From NCBI GenBank assembly GCA_001643675.2, contig LSRY02000038.1, forward strand, positions 64,501 through 128,500: a DNA stretch of 64,000 nt. The letters run 5' to 3'. The stretch's first letter is position 1. The number at the start of each line of letters is the position of its first letter. The notes below the pieces were generated by a model. The model ran no database searches and was not told the DNA's origin. It saw only the letters and a list, made by a program, of their open reading frames with translations. The stretch is from Monocercomonoides exilis (taxonomy: Eukaryota > Preaxostyla > Oxymonadida > Polymastigidae). Both the position numbers and the translations under genes were made by a program. Below are positions 1 through 11,699 of the stretch, piece by piece.

Positions 1-43
1 AGAATGGAATGACTGCTTCAGTGAGGAGAGCTTGCTGACAGAT

Positions 44-292
44 GCGAAGAGGAAAGAAGGAGAAGGAGAAGGAGAAGATGGGAAAGAAGGGAAGAAAGAG
101 AAGAAAGGGAAGAGAAAGGGAAGAAAGAGAAAGAAGAAGAAGAAGGAGAAGGAGAAGGAGAAGGAGAAGAGGAAGAGAAAGAAGAAGAATAAGAAGAAGG
201 TGAAGAAGAAGAAGAAGGAGGAGGAGGAGGAGGAGGAGGAGGAGGAGGAGAAGAAGAAGAAGAAGAAGAAGAAGAAGAAGAAGATAAAGCAG
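44..292. repeat. Purine-rich (GA/GAA/GAG) low-complexity tract
   Basis: About 250 bp almost entirely of A and G on the plus strand, built from degenerate GAAGAAA, GGAGAA, GGAGGA and AAGAAG units. Both strands stay open here (Lys/Glu-rich one way, Ser/Pro-rich the other) only because of composition. I see no gene. Confidence 0.9.
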
Positions 293-394
293 AACTATTT
301 CTCCGATGCCGATGATGATGCTGAGGTTCATTCATTTGTCTTTCTCTTTTCTCCGAAGTTGAATGTTTTGACATGCCTTTTTTGAATACTATGA

Positions 395-738
395 AATTTC
401 TTCTTCTTTCTCTCCTCCTCCTCCTCCTCCTCTTTCATCTTCTTCTAACACTTCATCAATATTTCTTTCCTCTTCCTTCTTTTCTCTTTCTCTTTTTATT
501 TCTCTTTCTCTTTCTCTTTCTTTTTCTCTTTCTCTTTCTCTTTCTCCCCTTTTTCTTTTTCTTCTTTCTCCTTCTCTTCCTTCTCTTTCTCTTTCTCTTT
601 CTCTTTCTCTTTCTCTTTCTCTTTCTCTTTCTCTTTCTCTTTCTCCTTCTCCTTCTCCTTCTCCTTCTCCTTCTTCTTTCTCTTCTTTCTCTTTCTCTTT
701 TACTCTCTCTTTCTCTCTTTCTCTCTTTCTCTTTCTCT
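395..738. repeat. Pyrimidine-rich (CTTTCT/CCTTCT) tract
   Basis: About 340 bp almost entirely of C and T on the plus strand, with long runs of TTTCTC and CTTCTC units. It follows the purine tract after a ~100-bp mixed spacer, so the two blocks are imperfectly complementary and could fold back. Poly-Leu/Phe reading frames across it are compositional artefacts. Confidence 0.9.
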
Positions 739-1259
739 ACACATCTATTTGTGCGTGTGTATATATCTGTCGTCCGTCTGTGTCTGTGTGTGTTGATTAG
801 ATGTATTGTTCAAGCACATGGCATCTTCTGACTCTTTTGTGAAGTTCCTGCCTTTTTGGCGCACTGGAAGTGAATGGGTGAATCAGTCAGACAGACAACA
901 GATGAAATTTAACAGAGAAAATTAATGTTGCGAATGTTAGAGGTAATGATGTTGCAGAGAGTAGCTAATACAAAACAAAATACACAACCGCACAAGAAGA
1001 AAATAAAACTTACGTAATTATTCACAATTTTGTTATTTTTCAAAATTACGCTTTTCATTTTGATTCATAAATTATTTTTGGAATGACTAACAAATGATAT
1101 GATAAAAATATATTTTTTTTAAATTTTTCAGATAAAAAAAACCATCTTCAAAAAAATATTATTCTATTATGATCGAATACATAATATATTCTGAAAACAT
1201 CATTTTCCAACAATTTTAATTTTCTCGGCTTCTGTTGCAGATAGAATTCATTAATTGAA
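739..1259. other. AT-rich intergenic stretch, nothing recognised
   Basis: Mixed then AT-rich DNA between the pyrimidine tract and the repeat-protein pseudogene. It holds homopolymer A and T runs and no convincing reading frame. Any promoter for the downstream gene would lie here, but I see no motif to support one. Confidence 0.5.
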
Positions 1260-2188
1260 ATGTCTGGGGATAATAAACAACATATCCACTATAGTCTTAG
1301 TTTACAGCGATTTGCATTGAAAAAGGACGCGATCGGAAGAACGAAAGCAATGAGATGGATTTCTGAGAAGAAATCAGTTCCATCATGGGAAATAAGACAT
1401 GAAGCTTCGATCTCGGATTATGACGGATGCACAATGGCGATGCTGTGGATTATAAATGTGAAGACAGAACCACCAAAGTGGATGAGGCACGATATGACAC
1501 TGAAAGATAAGTACGGATGGACGATGGCTATGTTCTGGATTGCGCTTGTGAAGACAGAGCCACCAAGATGGATGAGGCACAGTAATATTCTTGCAGATAT
1601 TCTTGGAAAAACAATGGCCATGTTGTGGATTGAGAAAGTGAAAACAGAACCACCAGAATGGATGAGACACGATATTACGATTAATGACAAGGAAGGGAGA
1701 ACAATGGCCATGCTATGGATTGCGAATATGAAGACAGAACCACCAGAATGGATGAGGCATAGCAACGAATTTGGTAATAAGGAAGGGAAAACAACAGCGA
1801 TTCTGTGAATAGATAATGTTCGAGCAAAACCTCCATTGTGGATGTTAGTGGATAACGCGGAAGGCAACAAGGATGGAGGACACTTGCGATGAAGTGGATT
1901 TCTGAGAAAAAGACAAAGCCGCCTGAGTGGATGAAGCATGAAATTACAATTACAGATAAAAACGGATGAACAATGGCTATGTATTGGATTTTCTTTATCA
2001 ATACGAAACCACCTGAATGGATGAGGCACAACAATAAATTTAAAGATAAGGATGAGAAAACGATTGCAGATTATTGGAAAATATATGTTGGAAGTGAAGC
2101 ACCAGAGTGGATGAAGTGTGACGAATCAGTTGCCTCAATAAAATTGATAATGAAGCCAATGATACAGCAGATGACGATGAAGAAATGA
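1260..2188 (+). pseudogene. Decayed gene of 30-residue tandem repeats
   Basis: An ATG at 1260 opens a frame of about 182 codons made of 30-residue (90-bp) repeats. Each follows the pattern D-x-x-G-x-T-x-A-M-L-W-I, then K-T-E-P-P-x-W-M-R-H. Repeat starts at 1500, 1590 and 1680 are exactly 90 bp apart. The same repeat continues to about 2188 but is broken by TGA at 1806-1808 where neighbours have TGG, a one-base deletion near 1882, and a second TGA near 1968 where a sibling repeat has TGG. The D..G.T core recalls ankyrin-type repeats, but the 30-residue spacing and the Trp/Pro half are not canonical, so I assign no function. It is probably a pseudogene that lost selection recently, because the repeat can be read across every break. 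Confidence 0.7.
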
Positions 2189-3059
2189 TAGAGACAAAGA
2201 ATTTGATCATTGAAATATTACAGAAGCATCAAAGCAGAACTGGAAAGAAAATACACTTAACGATGAGGATAGAATAGGGAGGGAATAATGAGAGTTATTG
2301 AATGAAATGAGATCAATTGCTATCACCAATGAAAAGATGCATTGCAGTTAAACATTGATGCGAAATGGTGAGCGTTGAAGTTGTTGCGCCAGAAATGGAA
2401 GAAGACTGATAATTCCGCAAGAGTGATTGAATCATTTGCATTGAAGATATTATTTGTGAAACATTAAACAAACGAACCAACAAATTTGCATGTGTGTAAA
2501 TAAAGGCTGTTTAGCAACATTTCTTAATTCATGGCATATCTTTCTTTCCTTCTCTGAAGCTGGTTTTGCTCTATTGGCAGATGGTTGGACATGCTTCAAA
2601 GATATCTCATTTTGATCTCCTTTCGATTTGCTTTCGATTGTTTTTTCATTTCAGCAGAACAATTGAAGCTGTTCATTTCAAAGTTTTTATTTTTGCTTAT
2701 TTTACAAAATAATTCACCAATTTTTGCTTGATTCTTTTTATCATCAAAGATAAACCCAATTAGCATTTCTTTTTTTCTTTTTTTTCTATTGCAAATGTGA
2801 CTGAAAATGAAATGAGCATTTTTGTGATTCGGAGGAAAGAGAGCTGATGTTATTGATAATTGTGCTTTGAACACTGGCAGTTTCATTCTCATTTTCATCT
2901 TGCTGTTGTCTTTTGGTTGACAATTGATTCATGTTTATTTGTTTTGAAGCTTTGAAAAATTGTCTTTTCACAAAAAATATGGGTTAATTGTTTTCTATTT
3001 TGTGAAATGATGAAAAATGAAAATCCTAACTTTTGAGAAACAAAATACAATGAATTTTC
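2189..3059. other. Intergenic, nothing recognised
   Basis: AT-rich spacer between the repeat pseudogene and family copy 1. A minus-strand open stretch at about 2596-2898 has no recognisable domain and looks compositional. Confidence 0.5.
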
Positions 3060-4419
3060 TCAAACATCCACACGAAAATCAGAAATATTCAACAGCGCTT
3101 CGTCATTATATTTTTTGCACAGAAAATCAAATATTTCATGAAAGTTTGTGATGATATCTTCGTATCCTTCTTCTTCCATCTTTTCAAAAACCTTCCTTTT
3201 CGTTGCCTTCCTTTCCTCTTCTTCCTTTTCATCTACCTTCTTTTCTTTCAATTTCCTTGAAATATTCGTGAAGAATTGTAAGCATTCATTTGTCACTCCT
3301 TCATTAAATGTTTGTCTCTGCATCCCCTCCAAAAAAACATCAACTGCTCCTCCTTTTAACAAGTCCTCAACCCTCACATCTCTATTTTCTGCTGCAATTT
3401 CCAATATATGAATGCATCGACTGCTTATTTTTTCGTAATTGTCCCTTGATATTTGACATACCTGAACAATGCTGCTAAAAAGCTCAATATATTCTTCATT
3501 CCTTAATCCGCAGAAGCGAAAGAAAAACTCAAATATTTGCAGCCATCTTGTAATCGCAAGCTCTTCTTTAATAGCTTTTCTTTTTCTCTCTCCTTCTTTT
3601 TTCTTCCAATCCACACATCTTGTCAGCTCTTCTAATTCTCTTGCTGCTTCTCTCTTCAAATGCAGCTTATTCACAACAACACTTTCCAAACTCATATTAT
3701 AGAACAATCTGTGAATCAAAAATTGCATTGCAGACTGATAAGCAAGTCGTGTCAAGTTGCGATGCTCCTGGTGATATTTGATGATCTCTCTGATTTCATT
3801 CAAATACAGTTTTTGTTCAACATACTAAAAATAAAAACGATAAAGAAATTAATAAATCCACTAAAATGATATAATTTCTTACTGCAAAATAGCTAATATT
3901 GCGCAAAGCCAATAATGTCATTTCCACTTCTTTCTGAGTCTCCTTGTTTTCCTCTTTCTTCAACGCAATTTTCAGGAGACAAGGCACACAAATCGAAAGT
4001 AATTCGGGTGGGAAACCAGATCTTAGAGAAATATAGCATTCACAAAGATCAGCAAGAAGCTTTTTGTTCTTTTCTTCTTTTTTCTTCTCATTTTCTTCAA
4101 ATATCATCTCTTCAAATCTTTCGTTCAACGAAGATTCTTCAAAAGAGAGGTTCCATATATTTTTCAGTGCTCTGCAATATCCAATATGCTTCAGCAATAA
4201 GCATGAATTTTCCATTGATATTTTCTTTTCTTCAATCATTACATCGATTTTGTTGAAGGGTTCTTCTGTGAAAATTGATTCAAATTCTTTTTGGTGCATT
4301 TTATCAATTAATTCATTCATTTCTTCAATTTTCTGTTTCTGTTCTGCTTCAGTGAATTGTTCCAATTGTGAAAGTTTCTCTAAAAAAGGTTTAAAAATCA
4401 AAAGAGAAAAAAGAAGCAT
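3060..4419 (-). CDS. Paralogous family copy 1, alpha-helical protein of unknown function
   Basis: Minus-strand gene with a spliced core. The middle exon (4379 to 3883) begins after an AG acceptor and carries the family motifs MIEEKK, KHIGY, LCECYISL and SICVPCLLK. The last exon (3824 to 3060) carries NEIREIIKYHQEH, AREAARELEEL-like and EEEGYEDII and ends in TGA. The intron 3825-3882 (58 bp, donor GTAAGA, acceptor TTTTTAG) sits at exactly the same phase-0 position as in the other copies. The predicted protein is charged and helical throughout, with no signal peptide or membrane segment; an armadillo/HEAT-like fold is a guess. The 5' end is uncertain: a possible first exon upstream of 4380 has no ATG, so this copy may be 5'-truncated or use an unseen start. 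I resolve the family as conserved but do not know its role. Confidence 0.7.
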
Positions 4420-6247
4420 TTATTTTTAAAACCAACAATTTCTTATAACATTTTGCAAACTAAGAAATATTTGTCTTTTTGAAGGTGACTGTGGAATCGC
4501 AAAATGATTTCAAAACAAATTAATAAATTCGTTTTCGAAATATTCGTTGAATATTCGAATCAAAATAATTTGAAAAAACCAAATCAAATTTTTTAAAATA
4601 ATATAGGATCGAAACCTCTTTTGCCATCAATGATTTTTGCCTCAAAGAAAGAAAATCAATTAAACAAAATAATCTTGTTTTTTAGCAAATAAATAAGGGT
4701 TCACAACCTATAATTTTATAAATGAAGTATTTTTATTGGTGATTGTCTGAAATAAGGGCATGTTTGAGATGCTTGTGCGCACGACCACAGATGCGCCCAC
4801 GCGAGCTATAGCACTGCAGAAGAACAGGTTCTTTTCTTGCAGACGGAGGAGCGGGTGGCTGTTTGCGTCGATTGTTTGCGGAAAGTGAATTGGTGGAGAA
4901 AACCAGCATGAAATTTAAACTTGGTAATAAATTACAAAACATATAGCATAACGCTGGCTGTGATAATTTGAATGAAAAATAGCTTTAGGAAGATGCTTAA
5001 AAAAGTGAGGGAAATGTTAGAAAAGTTGAAATGAACAGCTTGTTCATTTCGAGGGAAGTGCAGCGTACTTGGCATATCATTTGAGCAGGATTTGTTCTAC
5101 ATGGTTTTTGGGGGGAAGATTTTATTTGTGGAAAAGGAAAGGGAATTGGGGATTGGACAATGAAGGAAGCGAGCAAAGCGAAACACTCAGCATGCCTTAA
5201 CAACAAACGCATTTGCATTTTGCGCGAAGCAAGTTGAAAAGCTATCAACAAAGACATGGCGTTGAATTGGGTTTTGAAAAGGAGTTTATTTGGAGAATAT
5301 GTGTTTTCATCAGATATCACAGTCAACTTCACAATGGATTCTAAGAACAAGAAAACCAGTTTGGCAGACAATTACCAATCCATTGGAGATGAGAAAATAA
5401 TTCAAGACCAAAAAGATGGTTTGATTTTTTTTTATTGCATTCATGTTTCTTTTAAGGTGTTCTTTCAATGAATACAAATTGATCATGCACAGAAATACCA
5501 CAACGAGAGAGAAGCCATTTTATCCTTTTTCAAAAGATTCAGAAGTTTTGAGATTAAAATTGTTTGCATTGCATTCAACGATGATATTCGTGACTTCTGC
5601 CATCTGTTTTGCATGCTGTATAACATAAAAATGCTTAACATGAGCTTGAAAGAGAAAAGCAGTTTCTTTGGCATATTTGTTGAGGGTATTTGGCAGAAAC
5701 GACTCGTTTATCGAGGCAAATGATCTGGCAGGGCATTCGCGTATTGAACACATTCAGTTTTTTCTATTGAACAACCTGACTTTGAAAAGCTGATATTTTT
5801 TATTTTTCTTCATTTTCTTCGCCTTTCTTATCTTTCTCAACAGTCTCACTTCAATAAAAGATGTTCAACTACAGAATCGACACACCAATCACATTATCAT
5901 AAAATTCTTCTTTCACTTTTCCTTGTCTTTGAAAATTTTTCAATTGACGTCAACTTCTTCAATCGTCGACGCCTTCTTCGATTTCGAATTCTTCTCTGCC
6001 AATATCCTCATCATACATGAAGTTCATTTGAATTATTATCTCCAACGGACAAACATAATTTTCTTTTTCTGAGGGAAAAGCAGTTCAACCACACAAAGGC
6101 AGTCAATTATTTGTGGACTTCCATGTTCATCTGTTTGAATCTCTCTCTCTTTCACATATTTTGTGATAAAGATTGTTTATTTCATCTGAAATCAACTCAG
6201 CGAATGAAATATTTTTGTCAATCGGATCACTCAAGTCATCATCATCA

Positions 6248-6303
6248 CCTTCTTCTTCTTCTTCTTCTTCTTCTTCTTCTTCTTCTTCTTCTTCTTCTTC
6301 TTT
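6248..6303. repeat. (CTT)n microsatellite
   Basis: About 18 uninterrupted CTT/TTC triplets on the plus strand, preceded by a short TCATCATCA run. Confidence 0.9.
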
Positions 6304-6548
6304 GTTTATTTGACATGTTTCATGACATTATGATTTGACATGTCTGTTTTCAACCGAGTTGCGGAATTATCTTCAAAAAATATTGAACGGACATGAACGG
6401 GGGAATTTATTTTCGGTGATTTTTTATTTTTTTGAAATGTTTGAAGAAGAAGAAGAAGAAAAGTTTTGGTCTTTTGGTTCTTCGCGAAAGGAAGATGAGG
6501 AAGAAGATGAAAATGTGTTTGAAAGGAAAGGAAAAACTCAACATGCAG

Positions 6549-6642
6549 AAGAAGAGAAAGAAGAAAGAAGAAAGAAGAAAGAAGAAAGAAGAAAGAAGAA
6601 AGAAGAAAGAAGAAAGAAGAAAGAAGAAAGAAAAAGAAAAAG
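6549..6642. repeat. (GAAGAAA)n heptamer minisatellite
   Basis: About ten near-perfect copies of the 7-bp unit GAAGAAA, ending just downstream of the stop of family copy 2. The Lys/Glu/Arg-rich plus-strand frame through it is compositional. Confidence 0.85.
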
Positions 6643-6684
6643 AATTGATTTTCTGTGTAACTTTATTCACAGCACTCCATTTTC

Positions 6685-7996
6685 TCAAATATTAACAGAA
6701 TAATCCGAGATATTCAACGATAATTCGTCTCCATAAAAATATTTTCTTTTTAGTGTATTCAATCTTTCATGAAGGCTGATGATTATCTCTTCGTATCCTT
6801 CTTCTTCTATCTTTTCAAGCACCTTCCTTTTCAACTCTTTTCTTTTCGCTTCTTCCATTTCATTGTACGTTTTTTCTTTCAACCGCCTTGAAATATTCTC
6901 AAAAAATGTCAAGCTATGGTGTGTTATTTCGTCAATCAATGTTGGCTTCCGAATATCCTCCAAAACGCAACCGACAGCTCCACTTTTCAGCAAGTCATCA
7001 ACTGGTACAAATCCGTTACCTGCGGCATTTCTCAAGGAAAAAACTCACCAGTATCTAATTTCTTCGTAATTATCCTTCGCTGTTCGATATATCTGAACAA
7101 CGCTTCCTATCAGCTCAACATATTCTTCATTCCACAATTTGCATGAGTCAAAATAGAACTTTATTGTTCTCATCCATCCCGTGATTACAAGAACTTCTTT
7201 TGTTTCTTTTCCTCTTTCATCTTCTTTTCTCGTCCAGTCAACATTTTTTCTCAGTTCTTCTAGTTCTCTTGCAGCCTCTTTCCCAAAATGCAGCTCATTC
7301 ACAATCACTTCTTCCAAACTTTCATCTCTGTGTAATCGGTTTATCAGAAACCTCCAAGCATATTGATAGGCCAGATGCGTAAGATTGTGATGCTCTTGAT
7401 GATATTTGATGATCTCTCTGATTTCATTTAAATACATGTTTCTTTCTATATTCTATTTGAAAACAAAAGAAAAAAGTTTCAAAAATGAAACAGAAGCGCT
7501 CATACATAATATTTAACAATGCTTAATGCAAGTAAATCCACTTCAACTTCTTCTTGAGCTTCTTCGCTTTCCTCTTTTTTCAACGCCACTTTCAGAAGGC
7601 AAGGCACACAAATTGAAATCATTTCAGACGAGAGGAGATAATTAAGTGAAATATAGCATTCGCAAAGATCAGCAAGAAGCTTTTCATTTTTCCCTTCTTT
7701 TTTCTGTTCTTCTTCAGAAATCATCTTCTTTAATCTTTCATTCAGCGAACATCCTTCAAAGAATCGGATATATATATATTCGAGTGCTTTGTAATATCCA
7801 ATATGCTTCAGCAATAAGCATGCATTTTCCATTGATATTTTCTTTTCTTCAATCATTTTGTTTATTTGATTGAAGAATTTAATGGAAAAAGCGGATCAAA
7901 ATTGCCCTTCATTCATTTTATCAATAACTTCATTCATTTCAATGATTTTCTGTTTCTGCTCATCTTCGCTGCAATGCTCCAGTTTTGAATATAATT
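6685..7996 (-). pseudogene. Paralogous family copy 2, two in-frame TGA codons
   Basis: Minus-strand family member with the full spliced core. Middle exon 7996 to 7506, intron 7453-7505 (53 bp, donor GTATGAG, acceptor CAAATAG), last exon 7452 to 6685 ending in TGA. Recognisable motifs are MIEEKKIS, KHIGY, LCECYISL, SICVPCLLK, NEIREIIKYHQEHHN and EEEGYEEII. The frame is intact from end to end except for two TGA codons: 7896-7898, where relatives have Glu or Lys, and 7045-7047, where relatives have Cys. There is no frameshift. This fits a young pseudogene; readthrough or sequence error are alternatives. Its upstream region (8033-8130) matches that of copy 5, not copies 3, 4 and 6. Confidence 0.7.
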
Positions 7997-8032
7997 CTTC
8001 AAAGAAAGAAATTCAATAGATAAGAATTAAAA

Positions 8033-8130
8033 TGCAAAAATGGATGCAGACTATAGAACTTTTTTGTGGCGCCAGTTGCCTGCATTTTTGAAAATATATT
8101 GCAGCCGGAAAACAGTAACATTTTTCACAT
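8033..8130 (-). promoter_or_regulatory. Conserved upstream block, type B (copy 2)
   Basis: Read on the minus strand, this block matches the region upstream of family copy 5 (42389-42480) almost base for base over the stretch GGCAACTGGCGCCACAAAAA and its flanks. In both loci it lies about 40 bp before the conserved acceptor. It could be a shared promoter or simply part of the duplicated unit. Confidence 0.5.
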
Positions 8131-8997
8131 TCAAATTGATAGTTCGTATATGTTTGGATTGAAGAAGTTAATGAAAAACAAATACTAAAAATATTTATAA
8201 AATATATTCTTCCACACTTTTTTGCGTTTTATTGACATTTTTAACAAAGGATAATGAGTGGAAACAATAAAAAATAATTAATCTTTATTTGTAATGGACT
8301 AAATGATCATTAGATTTGAAAAAACGGAATTATCCATTCACTGATTGAGAATTCCGTGAGTGAACAAAACATGTAGGACTTGGAATATTATTTCTTGAGG
8401 AGATAACAAGAAACGAGGCAATGCAATATTTTTGAAATTCTGCCTGATGATTTTTGTCAATTGGATGGCCAAAAGGGATACAACAATTTCATCAATTACA
8501 CAAAAAGACGTAATGTATGTAATTTTTATTGTTCTATTGTTTGTGAAGATATTTCCGTCTGTATCCTCTCCAAAGTATAGGAATGTGAGTTATTGTTGAA
8601 ATGGTCAATCTCTGCTTTGTGGAGCAATTCGATGAGAATGGAGCTGATTATTATATAGCCATTTGGAAATAAATGGAGTTACGCAATATACATGAATTTC
8701 ATAATTTTTATTTGGTGCAAGAGATGAAAACAAATTCAACTGATGTTTTATTGAATGAAAACAAGAAGATGGAGTTCAATGAAAAAGATGGATTTTTAAA
8801 AGTTATATAGAATTTAGTAACACATGGCAATGGAACAGTTTGTGGTATTTTTGGGAATGGAAAGTGGCTAGAGATATCGAGAGAAGGACATTTATCACAT
8901 AAAAGGAATGGAAATATTGCAATAAAAAAAAGGAGAACTCCGAAATATCTGTTTTATATATTAGGTTTTCCTGTTTCTCGGACTGCGCTAGGCAGAC
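8131..8997. other. AT-rich intergenic, nothing recognised
   Basis: No supported gene. A short imperfect inverted repeat (GGAATTATCC to GAGAATTCCG) lies near 8327-8358. The rest is AT-rich without a long frame. Confidence 0.45.
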
Positions 8998-9180
8998 ATG
9001 GAAAAAGACGAATTTCTATTTTTGATTCCGCTTTTGCTTCAAAAGAGTGGAGAAACGCCAACTACGAGACATCCAATTATCAAATATTTATTGGCAGTCG
9101 AACAACATTCTGCCCAACTGCAACTGGATTTTACTGCTGAAAGATCTTGTAATTTTTGCAAACAGCAAACTTTGCATTGA
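8998..9180 (+). other. Short open frame of unclear status
   Basis: An ATG at 8998 opens 60 codons to TGA, ending near a possible acceptor (TTTGTGCAG) at about 9204. Base composition is more gene-like than the surroundings and two other frames are also partly open. I recognise no domain; this could be an exon of a lost gene or chance. Confidence 0.2.
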
Positions 9181-9423
9181 CAATTTGGTGTTTCTGTTTG
9201 TGCAGTACGCATATGGTTGTCAAACACATCTTCTCTTTCAATTCCTCCTCCTCCTCTTCTTTTTGAATATCTGCATCTTCTCTGTTATATACTCATCTCT
9301 TCAATTGCAATCTTGAACTGAACAACTTGGCGAATTAGATACCTCCTTTCTTTTCATTTGCAACTGCTGCATGCGATCAGAGCACGTTCAGCATGTTTCT
9401 CTTCTGTCATCGCTCCTCATTCA

Positions 9424-9511
9424 TCCTTCCTTCTCCCTTCCTTCTCCCTTCCTTCTCCCTTCCTTCTCCCTTCCTTCTCCCTTCCTTCTCCCTTCCTTCT
9501 CCCTTCCTTCT
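9424..9511. repeat. Minisatellite, 11-bp unit CCTTCTCCCTT
   Basis: About eight tandem copies of an 11-bp pyrimidine unit, nearly perfect. A purine patch (GAGAGAGAGAGGGAGGGAGG) follows at about 9667-9690. Confidence 0.85.
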
Positions 9512-10008
9512 CTCATTTTTCCGCTCATTGATTGAATGTTCTTCCACTTTATATTCTAACAGCTTTCCTCGATGCAGCTGTTTCCTCTTCGTTTTGCAAG
9601 TGTTTTAACAGGCAAAGAATTGTCGGAGCTTATTGAGAAGAGTGAGAGGAGTGAGAAGGGTGAATGAGAGAGAGAGGGAGGGAGGGAGGGAAAAGAATGA
9701 AGGAAGGAAGTTGATCAGGGAGGTGGTCTTTGGATTTGATAATTAGGATGCTACCGTAGAAGAAGAGGAAGAGAAGAAAGAAAATTGAATCGATGATGAT
9801 TAATTTGTTTCAATTCAAAACGTTGGCTCTGAAGCATTCAAAGGCATGAATTAATATATTTTCAATATTTTTTTTAGTATTTTCTTTTGATTTTTATGTG
9901 AAATTATGCATCTTCTTTTTTTTTTTAGTCTTAATCGAAGCCCGCTGAATAGAGATATTTGCGCACACTTCCGCCTTTTCTTTGACTTCTTCGTTTGTGT
10001 TCTCTACA

Positions 10009-11402
10009 GGGATAGTCATTGGGACAGACGACACGGTACTGTTAAAGGCACTACAGCAGGCAGACGTGCTGATTGAGGTTGGGCTGCAGACGTGTGGGAT
10101 CGTGCCGCGGAGTCTGTGTGCGTACCTGGTTGTGAAGCATGTGTTCCAGCCCTGTCAATTCTGCTGGCTTTTCCTGCGGGTGTGGTGATGCCTTCGCTTG
10201 CTACATGTGCGCTGATGGAGCGCGTGTGTGGAGAGGCGCTGCACTCTGCAGCACCTGGAGTATGACATTGCGCCTGTATCTATGGAGCGTGTGTGGCAAC
10301 AGAGTATCTGGCGGAGGAGGCATGTTCATTGTCCCCTGCGCTGGTGGTGGTTGAGGCGACGCAGATACCGAATGTTGTGCTGCCATGTGTTCTGTTGGCG
10401 CTGGCAGCGTATTTCATGGTGGGGTGGGGGGAATTTGCTTTGCGAGATGCTGATGAAGTTCAGGGGCATTCTGTCGATCAAGTTGCAACAGCAGAAAAGA
10501 GCATATTGTGGAGATGATGATAAAGAAGATGGAAGAGAGATGAAGAGGAGGCAATGGAAGGGCTGATTGTAATGAAGATTCCAGAGAAGAGCGAGAAGAA
10601 GGGATGTTGTGGCAGCAGCGCACGAAAGAGTGTAGGAGAGGGGAAAATTGAAGAAGAAGGGGAGGAAGAAAGTTGCCCACCAGAGATTGTTGAAAAAAAA
10701 CAGGAGACAGCAAGGAAGATGGAGCGGGTGATCGCAGCAGCCGAAGGAGTGGAGTGCAAATGTGATCGTGTTGTATTGTCTGTTTGTGATCCATTTTTAA
10801 GAGGGGCCGCTGCAGTGGCATCGCTGAAGCATCAAGTGGAAAACAAAGAGCTAAGTGAAGAGTAAGTCATTTTGAGCCTGGAGAAGGAAGTGCTGGTGGA
10901 AGAGGGGTTTTGGAGGAGGCGTGCGTGCAGAGAGAAGGGAAGTGATGGAAATAAAGATGGAGATAAGTTGAAGAAGGGGGAGAGAAAGAGGAAGGAGAGA
11001 GAAAGTGAAAGAGAAGAAGAATTATTAATGTTATCTTCCACTTCCTCTGATACAACACATTTTCATTGTGCATCTCACAATAAACAGGTTGTATCTTCTT
11101 CTTCGTCGTTGTCTTGGGATTCTTCTTATTCTTCAGATGATGCAGCAGTTTTCACATCATTGAGCAGTGAAAGTGTAAGTGAATGGGGTAACCAGAAGCA
11201 TTTGCCATCTGTTGTCATCTGGCCAACTGTTGCTGCGATTAGGAGAAAGATCAGAAAGGAGAAAGACATCCAAAATATATCTTCAAAGCAACAGACAGTT
11301 GTGCTGACTCCAGCAAAGACAGTTTTTGCGAGAGGAATGGAATGCATTCAGACAGCTGTGCAGGCAGAGAGAGAAGTCATACAAGAACACTACACAATTT
11401 GA
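10009..11402 (+). pseudogene. GC-richer disrupted coding region, product unrecognised
   Basis: The base composition changes sharply at a good acceptor (TTCTCTACAG, ending at 10008) and stays GC-rich to about 10450. The first stretch reads as a plausible exon (GTDDTVLLKALQQADVLIEV) but the best frame shifts near 10155 and meets a TGA near 10268 before a hydrophobic stretch around 10355-10420. Two further plus-strand open stretches follow, 10554-10865 (Glu/Lys-rich) and 10872-11402 (Ser-rich, then basic). They may be later exons, but I cannot find a consistent splice model. It is most likely a decayed or mis-sequenced multi-exon gene. I do not recognise the family. Confidence 0.35.
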
Positions 11403-11454
11403 AAGGAGAAGCACATCCATCCTTTCCTTCTGATGCATTTCCTGACCTCCTTCT

Positions 11455-11538
11455 CCTCCTCTTTCTTCTTCTTCTTCTCCTTCTCCTTCTCCTTCTCCTT
11501 CTCCTTCTCCTTCTCCTTCTCCTTCTCCTTCTCCTTCA
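11455..11538. repeat. (CTTCTC)n microsatellite
   Basis: Tandem CCTTCT hexamers on the plus strand just after the disrupted region. A Ser/Thr/Ala-rich frame continues from it to a TAA near 11699 and could be a low-complexity tail of the same gene, but this is weak. Confidence 0.85.
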
Positions 11539-11699
11539 TCTGCAACTACTCCAACTTCGACTTCTTCTTCTTCCAGCGCCGTTCTTCCTTCTCTTTATGA
11601 AGCCGCAACAACACACAGCTGCCGAATAATGTCCTCGTTGGGTTCTCTTTGCCCAAACACGTTCCTTTCTCCCCTCTTCTCATGACATACAAAGCGATT

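Larger units (their letters stand above)
4430..6684. other. Intergenic with a small GC-richer island and simple repeats
   Basis: No recognised gene. 4755-4890 is a GC-richer island with an acceptor-like TTTTCTTGCAG near 4841 and short open stretches on both strands, possibly a coding relic. 5254-5425 has a short plus-strand frame from an ATG with no recognisable domain. Text around 5960-6110 resembles 11780-11910 (shared TTCGAATTCTTCT and GCCAATATCC phrases), which suggests a dispersed repeat. Confidence 0.4.

Noticed and set aside
32-831. Lys/Glu-rich, Ser/Pro-rich and poly-Leu/Phe open stretches in the GA and CT tracts
   Set aside because: All three frames on both strands stay open because of the dinucleotide composition; no domain or gene structure.
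6335-6703. Acidic protein gene through the GAAGAAA repeat
   Set aside because: The frame depends on the heptamer array and overlaps the 3' end of family copy 2; no recognisable domain.
9424-9511. CRISPR-like array
   Set aside because: Uninterrupted 11-bp tandem units without spacers; an ordinary minisatellite in eukaryotic DNA.
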